From: Frankiales bacterium
GTDB lineage: Bacteria; Actinomycetota; Actinomycetes; Mycobacteriales; SCTD01
Direction of reading: 5' to 3'
DNA length: 7,539 nt
Assembly (NCBI GenBank): GCA_004299215.1
Contig: SCTD01000632.1
Span: 1-7,539, forward strand
Below, one piece after another: positions 1 to 7,539 of this stretch. Position numbers and translations under genes: made by a program. The notes beneath the pieces are model-generated. The model worked only from the letters and a program-made list of their open reading frames with translations, did no database searches and was not told where the DNA came from. Position 1 is the stretch's first letter, and each line of letters begins with the position of its first letter.

Positions 1-2054
<2,054 letters not shown>

Positions 2055-2055
<1 letters not shown>

Positions 2056-2061
2056 GGGGGG
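2055..2061 (+). promoter_or_regulatory. Ribosome binding site fixing the PucR-family gene start
   Basis: The purine-rich run AGGGGGG overlaps the last base of the upstream stop codon and sits seven bases before the ATG at 2069. It supports that start against the much longer open frame that extends back inside the transporter gene. Confidence 0.7.
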
Positions 2062-2068
2062 CAGCGGG

Positions 2069-3691
2069 ATGACCGTGCAGGAGGCCGCGCCCCAGACGGG
2101 TGCCGCTCCCGTCACCCTGGGCGCGGTCGTCGACGCGCTCGGCTCCGGGCTGATGCGGCTGGTGGTCGCCCCGCGCGGGCTCGACGTCCCGGTCGGTGAG
2201 CTGGTGGTCCACGACCCGCTCGGCGACCCCGCGCCGAGACCGGACGACCTGCTGCTCGCCGTCGGCGTCGACGCGGCCCGGCCGAGCGCCATCGACGTGG
2301 TCACCGGTTGCGCCGCGCGCGGTGCCGTGGGCGTGCTCCTGAAGGACGACGGGGAGCTCCCGGCATCGCTCGTCGCCGCCGCCGAGGCGCACGGCATCGC
2401 GCTGCTCATCGCCCCTCGCGACGCGGCGTGGGGACAGCTGCACACGCTGCTGCGCACGGCCCGCTCGGTGAGCGCCCCCCGCGGCGTGGGCTCGCAGGCA
2501 GCCCCGCTGGGTGACCTCTTCGGACTCGCGGACGCGCTCGCGTCCGCCGTCGGCGGGGCGGTGAGCATCGAGGACGAGCGCTCTGCCGTGCTCGCCTACT
2601 CCACCGGCCCGCACCCCACCGACGACGCGCGCCGGGCGGCCATCCTCGGCCGCCGGGTGCCGCAGGAGTGGCTCGACCGGCTGCAGGACATGGGCGTCTT
2701 CCGGCACCTCGTCTCGAGCGACGAGGTCGTGCACGTCCCGCCGCTGGACGCGCTCGCGTACGCCCCGCGTCTCGTGATCGGCGTGCGCGCGGGCGGGGAG
2801 GCGCTCGGCTCGATCTGGGTGCAGGAGGGTGACCGCCCGTTCGGCCCCGACGCCGACAAGGCGCTGCGCGAGGCGGCCTCGCTCGCCGCCCTGCACCTGC
2901 TGCGCGCCCGCTCCGGAGAGGATCTCGAGCGGCGCCGTTCCGGTGACCAGCTGCGCGCCGTGCTCGAGGCACGCCTGCCCGCGAACCTGCTCGCCGAGAG
3001 CCTGCAGGTGCGCGCCGACGCGCCCGTCGTCGTGCTCGGCGTCGAGCTCGTCGAGGCGGACGACCCGGAGTCCGGCGTGCTCGCCGACCGGGTCGCGGAC
3101 TTCCTGGTCTTCAGCTGCGCCGCCTTCCGCCGCCGGGTGGTCGCGTCCGCCGTCGGGCGCACCGCGTACGCCGTGCTGCCCGGGCGCGCGGGTGGCACGG
3201 CCGAGGCGCGCCAGCTCGCCGACGACCTCGCCGCCCGGGTCTCCGCCGGCCTGCGCGTCGAGGTGCGAGCGGCGGTGGTGGACGAGGTGGCCGGTCTGGT
3301 CCGGCTGCCCGACCTGCGCGCCGAGGTCGACCTCGCGCTGCGCGTGCTGCGCAGCCGCGGGACAGGCGGCTGCGTGCACGTCGACGACGTGCGGCCGGCC
3401 AGCGTGCTGCTCCAGCTGGCGGACCTGGCGGTCGAGCGGCCCGGGCTACTGTCCGGCAAGGTCCGCCTCCTGGAGGACAGCGACCGCAAGCGCTCCACCA
3501 CCTACGTCCCGACGCTGCGGGCCTTCCTCGACTGCTTCGGCGACGTGCGCGCCGCGGCCGACGCCGTGGGCGTGCACCCCAACACCTTCCGCTACCGACT
3601 CCGCCGGCTGAGCGAGCTGGCCGACCTCGACCTCGACGACTCCGAGCAGCGCCTCGTCGCCCAGCTCCAGCTCCACCTGCTCGCGCCATGA
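2069..3691 (+). CDS. PucR/CdaR-family transcriptional regulator
   Basis: This 540-residue cytoplasmic DNA-binding regulator belongs to the family that includes Bacillus PucR (purine catabolism) and CdaR; members usually activate adjacent uptake or catabolic genes in response to a metabolite. Domains in order: PucR-type N-terminal sensor about 15-132 (pattern LVVAPRGLDVPVGELVVHDP); a GAF-like region about 150-280; a GGDEF-like CdaR middle domain about 315-432; and a C-terminal PucR helix-turn-helix about 465-537 with the diagnostic recognition segment VHPNTFRYRLRRL (502-514). The ATG follows the importer stop by 13 bases and has a good ribosome binding site, so it is probably cotranscribed with the importer and likely regulates this cluster. 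The inducer cannot be read from the sequence. The frame is open much further upstream, but that part is Ser/Arg-rich shadow of the transporter gene. Confidence 0.93.
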   Translation: MTVQEAAPQTGAAPVTLGAVVDALGSGLMRLVVAPRGLDVPVGELVVHDPLGDPAPRPDDLLLAVGVDAARPSAIDVVTGCAARGAVGVLLKDDGELPASLVAAAEAHGIALLIAPRDAAWGQLHTLLRTARSVSAPRGVGSQAAPLGDLFGLADALASAVGGAVSIEDERSAVLAYSTGPHPTDDARRAAILGRRVPQEWLDRLQDMGVFRHLVSSDEVVHVPPLDALAYAPRLVIGVRAGGEALGSIWVQEGDRPFGPDADKALREAASLAALHLLRARSGEDLERRRSGDQLRAVLEARLPANLLAESLQVRADAPVVVLGVELVEADDPESGVLADRVADFLVFSCAAFRRRVVASAVGRTAYAVLPGRAGGTAEARQLADDLAARVSAGLRVEVRAAVVDEVAGLVRLPDLRAEVDLALRVLRSRGTGGCVHVDDVRPASVLLQLADLAVERPGLLSGKVRLLEDSDRKRSTTYVPTLRAFLDCFGDVRAAADAVGVHPNTFRYRLRRLSELADLDLDDSEQRLVAQLQLHLLAP

Positions 3692-3724
3692 ACGGACCGC
3701 TCCGCAAGACCCGCCGCACCCGCC

Positions 3725-3730
3725 TGGAGG
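3725..3730 (+). promoter_or_regulatory. Strong ribosome binding site fixing a GTG start
   Basis: TGGAGG lies five bases before GTG 3736 and is the best Shine-Dalgarno match in the window. It favours GTG 3736 over ATG 3688, which overlaps the PucR stop as ATGA but has no comparable site and would add a basic 16-residue leader. Confidence 0.7.
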
Positions 3731-3735
3731 AAGAC

Positions 3736-4122
3736 GTGACAACCATCGAAGCGCCGCCCGTGGTGATCTCGGGAGGACCCCACGGGGAGCTGCACCAGGC
3801 CCCGGGTCTGACCGACCGGGTGCCGGCGCTGCGGCCCCTGTCGCCGGTGCCGACCTACATCGGCATCGCCCTGACCGTGCTGGGCTTCGTCCTGGTGATG
3901 ATCGCCTGGGGGCAGACCGCGGGCCAGACCAACGTCGCGCTGCAGGTGCCGTACCTCATCTCGGCCGGTCTGAGCGGGCTGGGGCTCGTGCTCGTCGGCC
4001 TCACCGTCGTCAACGTCGCCGCGAAGCGGCGGGACGCGCTGCTGCGCGAGCAGCAGATGCAGCTGCTGTCCGACGCGCTGCGCGAGCTGAGTGCCGCGCT
4101 CGGGCGCGACGACGACCGTTGA
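3736..4122 (+). CDS. Small two-helix membrane protein, unknown function (first of a paralogous pair)
   Basis: I do not recognise this 128-residue protein as a named family. It has a polar, Pro-rich N-terminus (about 1-38), a first membrane helix about 41-59 (IGIALTVLGFVLVMIAW), a short polar loop, a second helix about 71-95 (starting QVPYLISAGLSGLGLVLVG), then a charged amphipathic helix about 97-122 rich in Arg, Gln, Leu and Glu that could form a coiled coil. The GTG start is chosen for its ribosome binding site; an ATG at 3688 that overlaps the PucR stop is the alternative and would give 144 residues. The next gene overlaps its stop by four bases and encodes a protein of the same layout, which suggests that the two products work together. 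Its place between the regulator and the peptidase suggests a role linked to uptake or processing at the membrane, but this is inference only. Confidence 0.82.
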   Translation: MTTIEAPPVVISGGPHGELHQAPGLTDRVPALRPLSPVPTYIGIALTVLGFVLVMIAWGQTAGQTNVALQVPYLISAGLSGLGLVLVGLTVVNVAAKRRDALLREQQMQLLSDALRELSAALGRDDDR

Positions 4123-4442
4123 GCGAGATCTGGCGGATCCTGCGCGACCCGCGCGTCTCGACCACGCTCGTGCTGGCGGCGGTCGTCGTGGGCGGCTTCG
4201 CGCTGCTCGGGCAGGGCTACCGCGGGGCTGCCGCGACGCTGTTCGTGCCCTACCAGGTGCCGTTCGTCGTCAGCGGCGCGATCGCCGGGCTGGCGCTGGT
4301 GGGTGCCGGCCTCGCGCTGCTGTCCATCCACCTCGAGCGGACCGAGGCGGCGCAGGAGCGGCGGGAGATCGCCGCTCTGCAGCGCGACGTGCTGCGGCTG
4401 CTGGCCCGCGCCCCTGAGGCGCGCCGCCGGCCCTCCCGATGA
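4119..4442 (+). CDS. Small two-helix membrane protein, unknown function (second of a paralogous pair)
   Basis: This is a 107-residue protein of unknown function. A short N-terminal stretch (MSEIWRILRDPRVS) precedes membrane helix 1 (about 14-32) and helix 2 (about 47-70, entered by QVPFVVSGAIAGLALVGAG). A charged amphipathic tail (about 71-97, HLERTEAAQERREIAALQRD) and an Arg-rich end follow. The QVP-entered second helix plus charged tail matches the upstream neighbour: 9 of 19 residues are identical across the start of helix 2. The start is a TTG whose last two bases belong to the TGA of the previous gene (TTGA overlap). There is no clear ribosome binding site of its own, so translation is probably coupled. 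Its stop overlaps the next start as ATGA. Confidence 0.78.
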   Translation: MSEIWRILRDPRVSTTLVLAAVVVGGFALLGQGYRGAAATLFVPYQVPFVVSGAIAGLALVGAGLALLSIHLERTEAAQERREIAALQRDVLRLLARAPEARRRPSR

Positions 4443-5509
4443 TCGACGAGCTCGAGGCGCTCGTCGCGGTCGAGTCGCCGTCCGACGACGACGAGGCGAC
4501 GGCGGCCGCTGCACGGCTCGTCGACGACCTGCTCGCCGAGCACCTCGGCAGCCGCGGCACGTGGATCGCGGACGGTCCGCGGGGGCACCTGCTCTGGAGC
4601 GGCGGCGGGCCGCTCGAGGTGCTGCTGCTCGGGCACGTCGACACGGTGTGGCCGCACGGCACGACGGCGCGCTGGCCGTTCGAGGTCCGTGACGGCCGGG
4701 CCAGCGGCCCCGGGGCGTTCGACATGAAGGCCGGCCTGGTGCAGGGGATCCGGGCCCTGGCGTCGCTCGACGACCTGACCGGTGTCGGCTTCCTCGTCAC
4801 GACCGACGAGGAGGTCGGGTCACCGACGTCGCGGGCGCTGATCGAGGACACCGCGCGCGGCGCGCGGGCCTGCCTGGTGCTGGAGCCGTCGGCCGACGGG
4901 GCGCTGAAGACCACCCGGAAGGGCGTGTCGGTCTACAGCCTCGTCGTGCACGGTCGCGCGGCGCACGCGGGCCTGGAGCCGGAGAAGGGCGCCAACGCCG
5001 CGGTGGAGCTGGCGCACCAGGTGCTGTCCGTGCTGGAGCTCGCCGACGCCGGCCTGGGGACGACCGTCACGCCCACCCTCGCCTCCGCAGGCACGACGAC
5101 CAACACCGTCCCGGCCCGGGCGTCGGTGGCCATCGACGTGCGGGCGGCGGAGCCGGCCGAGCAGCTGCGGGTCGACGCCGCGCTCCGCTCGCTGGTCGCC
5201 CGCGTCCCGGGCGCCTCTCTCGAGCTGCTCGGCGGTCCGAACCGCCCGCCGCTGCCGGCGTCGTCCTCCGCGGACCTGCTCCAGCGGGCCCGGAGGATCA
5301 CCGCGGAGCTCGGGCTCCCGCCGCTCACCGACGTCGCCGTCGGGGGCGGCTCGGACGGCAACTTCACAGCCGGCATCGGCGTCCCCACGCTGGACGGGCT
5401 GGGCGCTGTCGGCGCCGGCGCGCACGCCGAGGGAGAGCACGTCCTGGTGGAGGCGATGCCGCAGCGAGCCGCGCTCGTGGCCGGTCTGGTCCGAGAGCTG
5501 ATGTCCTGA
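4439..5509 (+). CDS. M20-family zinc metallopeptidase/deacylase, carboxypeptidase G2-like
   Basis: This is a 356-residue cytoplasmic di-zinc amidohydrolase. Family members remove C-terminal amino acids from peptides or N-acyl amino acids (carboxypeptidase G2, ArgE, DapE, acylases). The metal and catalytic residues are visible: H66 and D68 in GHVDTVWP, bridging D95 in GPGAFDMKAG, catalytic E124 and ligand E125 in TTDEEVGS, E149 in LVLEPS, and H329 in the C-terminal GAGAHAEGEHV. The dimerisation (lid) domain begins around 163 with HGRAAHAGLEPEKGANAA, as in carboxypeptidase G2. There is no signal peptide, and all key residues are present, so it should be active. The ATG overlaps the preceding stop (ATGA), which places it in the same operon as the membrane-protein pair, PucR and importer. 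It most likely hydrolyses the imported compound or an acylated derivative of it; the exact substrate is undetermined. Confidence 0.93.
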   Translation: MIDELEALVAVESPSDDDEATAAAARLVDDLLAEHLGSRGTWIADGPRGHLLWSGGGPLEVLLLGHVDTVWPHGTTARWPFEVRDGRASGPGAFDMKAGLVQGIRALASLDDLTGVGFLVTTDEEVGSPTSRALIEDTARGARACLVLEPSADGALKTTRKGVSVYSLVVHGRAAHAGLEPEKGANAAVELAHQVLSVLELADAGLGTTVTPTLASAGTTTNTVPARASVAIDVRAAEPAEQLRVDAALRSLVARVPGASLELLGGPNRPPLPASSSADLLQRARRITAELGLPPLTDVAVGGGSDGNFTAGIGVPTLDGLGAVGAGAHAEGEHVLVEAMPQRAALVAGLVRELMS

Positions 5510-5583
5510 CCGACGAAGACGCACCGGCCGGTTTCTCCCCCGGGGACGAAGCCGCGGCGGACCGAGCCAGGCACGCTGGCCCC
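5510..5583 (+). other. 74-base intergenic gap upstream of the acyltransferase gene
   Basis: This is the longest non-coding stretch in the window. It holds a ten-base perfect palindrome, ACCGGCCGGT (5523-5532), and CCCCGGGG (5538-5545). It contains no convincing -10/-35 pair, no stem with a T-run terminator, and no strong ribosome binding site before ATG 5584. It could carry a promoter or simply be a spacer in a longer operon. Confidence 0.5.
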
Positions 5584-6435
5584 ATGACGACCACGCTCCC
5601 CGCCGCCGCCGCGGTCGCCGAGCACGCGCTGCATGCGGCCGGCGTCGTCGTGCGCCCTCTCGACACCCTGGACCGGGTGCTCGACGCCGAGGCGCTGCTC
5701 GGGGAGGTCTGGCGCAGCCCGACCAAGGCACCGCTGTCCGCGGAGGTCATGCGGGCCGTCGAGCACGCAGGGGGCTACGTCGTCGGCGCCTACGACGACT
5801 CGCCGGGCAGCACCCGCATGCTGGCGGCGTCCTCCGCCTTCCTCGCTCTCGGACCGGACGGGCGGGTGGCGCTGCACTCGCACATATCCGGGGTCCTCGC
5901 CCACGCGCAGGGCCGGCGGGTCGGCTGGGCGCTGAAGCTGCACCAGCGCGCGTGGTGCCTGGAGCGGGGCATCGAGACGGTCACCTGGACCTTCGACCCC
6001 CTGGTGCGCCGCAACGCCTGGTTCAACCTGGCCAAGCTGGGGGCGGTGGGCGTGGAGTACCTGGTCGACTTCTACGGGCCGATGTCCGACGGACTCAACG
6101 CCGGCGAGCCCACGGACCGGCTCTTCACCCGGTGGCAGCTGCTGGCCCCGGAGGTCGTGGCAGCCGTCGGGGCGGTCGGCGCCGGCGCGCAGCCGGCGAC
6201 CGGGCACCTGCTGCTCGACGAGCGGGACGGCGGGCCGGCGCCCGGCCGGCCCGCCGTGCCCGGTGAGCGGTCCCTGGTCCGCCTTCCCGCGGACGTGGAG
6301 GCGCTCCGGATCGCGGCGCCGGAGCGGGCACGAGCCTGGCGCCTGGCGGTGCGTGACGTGCTCGCCCCCCTCGTGGACCGCGGTGCCCGGGTGACCGGGA
6401 TGACCGGCGACGGGTGCCTGCTGGTCGAGCCGTGA
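5584..6435 (+). CDS. GNAT-superfamily acyltransferase, COG3375-like
   Basis: This 283-residue soluble protein resembles the COG3375 group of predicted GNAT acyltransferases. The acyl-CoA pyrophosphate-binding loop is seen as QGRRVGWALKLHQR (109-122), preceded by the beta strand and turn HSHISGV (98-104). The group-typical stretch WTFDPLVRRNAWFNLAKLGA (135-154) and FYGPMSDGLNAGEPTDRLF (163-181) follow. The last 80 or so residues form a less conserved C-terminal extension. Family knowledge: members close to this group occur beside N-acylamino-acid racemases and M20 hydrolases, and one such enzyme in Geobacillus acts as an amino-acid N-succinyltransferase. The directly upstream M20 gene makes a similar acyl-amino-acid role plausible but unproven. 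ATG 5584 has only a weak ribosome binding site; the protein starts just before the first conserved region, so a later start is possible. The serine hydrolase gene overlaps its stop (GTGA). Confidence 0.85.
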   Translation: MTTTLPAAAAVAEHALHAAGVVVRPLDTLDRVLDAEALLGEVWRSPTKAPLSAEVMRAVEHAGGYVVGAYDDSPGSTRMLAASSAFLALGPDGRVALHSHISGVLAHAQGRRVGWALKLHQRAWCLERGIETVTWTFDPLVRRNAWFNLAKLGAVGVEYLVDFYGPMSDGLNAGEPTDRLFTRWQLLAPEVVAAVGAVGAGAQPATGHLLLDERDGGPAPGRPAVPGERSLVRLPADVEALRIAAPERARAWRLAVRDVLAPLVDRGARVTGMTGDGCLLVEP

Positions 6436-7337
6436 CCGTGACACGACCCGCACCTGACGCCACCACCGACGTCACGGCGGCGCTCACGGACGTCTTCTCC
6501 CGGGCAGGGGCGGTCGGCCGGCTGCACGCGCGCGAGATCGGCACCGGTCACGAGGTCGGCCTCGGTGCGGACGAGCCCGTGGTGCTCGCCAGCACCTTCA
6601 AGGTGCCCGTCGCGCTGGAGGTCTTCGCCCAGGCCGCCGAGGGTGGGCTCGACCTCTCGGAGCGGGTCCGCGTGCCCGTCGAGGGGAGAGCTCCCGGACC
6701 CACCGGGCTGTCGGTCTTCTCGCACGAGGCGGAGCTGTCGCTGCACGACCTCGCACGCTCGATGATCACCGTCAGCGACAACGCCGCGACCGACGTCGTG
6801 TGCGAGCGGGTCGGCCTCGACCGGGTGGCCGCTCGGCTGGGCGCCCTGGGCCTGGACGAGATCGTCATCCCCTACGACTGCCGGGGGATCTTCGCCACCG
6901 TCTTCGAGGACGCGGCGCGGGCCGGGCTGCCGACCGACGCCTTCCCCAGCGATCCCGAGGTGCTGCGCGGCGTGCGCGCCCTCGATCCGCTGCAGACCGA
7001 CCGCGGCACCCCCCGCGCGATGACCCGCTTGCTCGAGCTGATCTGGACCGACACGGCCGGGCCCGCCGACGCCTGTGCGCAGGTGCGCGAGGTGATGGCG
7101 CAGCAGGTGTGGCCGCACCGGCTGACGGCGGGCTTCCCGGCTGACGTCACCCTCGCCGGCAAGACCGGCACGTTGCCCTCGCAGCACAACGAGGTGGGCG
7201 TCGTGGGCTACCCGGACGGCCGTTCGTACGCCGTCGCCGTCTACGTGCGCTCCGCGCGGTTCGACCTGCGGCAGCCGCTGCTCGACCGCGCGATCGGCGA
7301 GGCCGCGCGGATCGCGGTCGACGCGCTGCGGGGTTGA
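6432..7337 (+). CDS. Class A beta-lactamase-fold serine hydrolase, probably cytoplasmic
   Basis: This 301-residue penicillin-recognising-fold hydrolase carries the three class A motifs in order: STFK (S54 nucleophile, K57) in the context VLASTFKVPVALE, S115-D116-N117 in ITVSDNAAT, and K244-T245-G246 in AGKTGTLP. The usual ExxLN of the omega loop is not seen; the spot about 36 residues after the SDN serine reads PYDCRGIF. True class A lactamase turnover is therefore doubtful, and a peptidase, esterase or amidase role is as likely. The N-terminus (MTVTRPAPDATTDVTAAL) has no signal peptide, lipobox or membrane helix, so the product should stay in the cytoplasm. The GTG at 6432 overlaps the acyltransferase TGA; GTGs at 6414 and 6438 are alternatives that would not add a signal peptide. 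It probably works on the same substrates as the neighbouring M20 and GNAT enzymes. It should not be read as a resistance gene on this evidence. Confidence 0.88.
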   Translation: MTVTRPAPDATTDVTAALTDVFSRAGAVGRLHAREIGTGHEVGLGADEPVVLASTFKVPVALEVFAQAAEGGLDLSERVRVPVEGRAPGPTGLSVFSHEAELSLHDLARSMITVSDNAATDVVCERVGLDRVAARLGALGLDEIVIPYDCRGIFATVFEDAARAGLPTDAFPSDPEVLRGVRALDPLQTDRGTPRAMTRLLELIWTDTAGPADACAQVREVMAQQVWPHRLTAGFPADVTLAGKTGTLPSQHNEVGVVGYPDGRSYAVAVYVRSARFDLRQPLLDRAIGEAARIAVDALRG

Positions 7338-7342
7338 GCGGC

Positions 7343-7539
7343 TCAGCTGACGCGGGCTGCGGCCAGACCGGCGACCAGCGCCTCGACGAGCACGTCCCAG
7401 TGGCTGTCCTCGGCGAGGTCGGAGGACTCGAGCGCGGTTGCGGCCGCGACCAGCCGCGGGAAGGGCGCGAGAGCCGCGTCGTCGGGCTCGGGCTCGACCC
7501 AGTCGCCCATCGGCGGGCACTCGTTGAGGGCGCAGCCGA
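7343..7539 (-). CDS. C-terminal end of a probable TetR-like regulator (partial)
   Basis: On the minus strand a frame is open from the window edge to a TGA at 7345-7343. It gives at least 64 residues, ending DVLVEALVAGLAAARVS. The segment GCALNECPPMGDW followed by FPRLVAAATALESSD and a last amphipathic helix resembles the ligand-binding C-terminus of TetR-family repressors (a FPRL-type segment, then a final helix with VEALVAGL). The helix-turn-helix and start lie outside the window, so the family call is tentative. It converges on the serine hydrolase gene with only five bases between the stops and no visible terminator. Confidence 0.5.
   Translation of the reverse strand, partial: GCALNECPPMGDWVEPEPDDAALAPFPRLVAAATALESSDLAEDSHWDVLVEALVAGLAAARVS

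Noticed and set aside
5523..5532. ACCGGCCGGT palindrome as a terminator or operator
   Set aside because: As a hairpin it has only about three pairs around a four-base loop and no T-run follows. As an operator it is a short, single site of a kind common by chance in G+C-rich DNA.
6414..6416. GTG as start of the serine hydrolase
   Set aside because: It adds only six residues inside the end of the acyltransferase gene; the GTGA overlap at 6432 is the usual arrangement for coupled genes.
4933..6453. Minus-strand open frame of 506 codons across the M20 and GNAT genes
   Set aside because: It spans two well-supported plus-strand genes and the gap between them, and has no recognisable motifs.
6432..7337. 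Antibiotic-resistance beta-lactamase
   Set aside because: No export signal and no recognisable ExxLN deacylation motif, and the gene sits in a metabolic operon; the fold alone does not show lactamase activity.
7343..7350. TCAGCTGA palindrome at the convergent gene junction
   Set aside because: Eight bases that arise partly from the minus-strand stop codon; too short to be a terminator or a supported binding site.
6072..7520. Minus-strand open frame of 482 codons opposite the serine hydrolase
   Set aside because: Arg/Gly/Pro-rich shadow of a gene with intact catalytic motifs; it also conflicts with the more plausible minus-strand frame that stops at 7343.

Overview
The window is a very G+C-rich stretch, with almost every third codon position G or C and frequent GTG/TTG starts. 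It is packed with tightly spaced plus-strand genes, as in a free-living actinobacterium (a Nocardioides-, Geodermatophilus- or Kineococcus-like lineage would fit; the sequence alone does not settle the genus). No RNA genes, insertion sequences, CRISPR arrays or phage genes were seen.

Layout: (1) 1-2055, 3' part of a fused LivM-type permease and LivG-type ATPase of a branched-chain amino acid/amide ABC importer. It has an extra Pro-Glu repeat linker and a C-terminal UvrC-like helix-hairpin-helix domain. (2) 2069-3691, a PucR/CdaR-family regulator. (3) 3736-4122 and 4119-4442, two small two-helix membrane proteins of unknown function that look like diverged tandem paralogues. (4) 4439-5509, an M20 zinc peptidase/deacylase resembling carboxypeptidase G2. 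(5) A 74-base gap, the only real intergenic space on the plus strand. (6) 5584-6435, a GNAT-superfamily acyltransferase of the COG3375 type. (7) 6432-7337, a class A beta-lactamase-fold serine hydrolase without an export signal. (8) 7343 to the window end, minus strand, the C-terminal end of a probable TetR-like regulator, convergent with gene 7 and only five bases away.

The first five genes form one likely transcription unit: gaps are 13 bases (importer to PucR) and 44 bases (PucR to the first membrane protein), and the next two junctions are ATGA/TTGA-type four-base overlaps. The acyltransferase and serine hydrolase form a second overlapping pair that may share the unit or have its own promoter. 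The combined picture is an uptake-and-processing module: import of an amino acid, amide, acyl-amino acid or short peptide, substrate-responsive control by PucR, and cytoplasmic hydrolysis or acyl transfer by M20, GNAT and serine hydrolase. The M20 plus COG3375-GNAT pairing recalls N-succinyl-amino-acid racemase operons, but no racemase is present in this window. The most unusual items are the helix-hairpin-helix tail on a transporter ATPase, the uncharacterised membrane-protein pair, and the apparently cytoplasmic beta-lactamase-fold protein lacking the class A deacylation glutamate.
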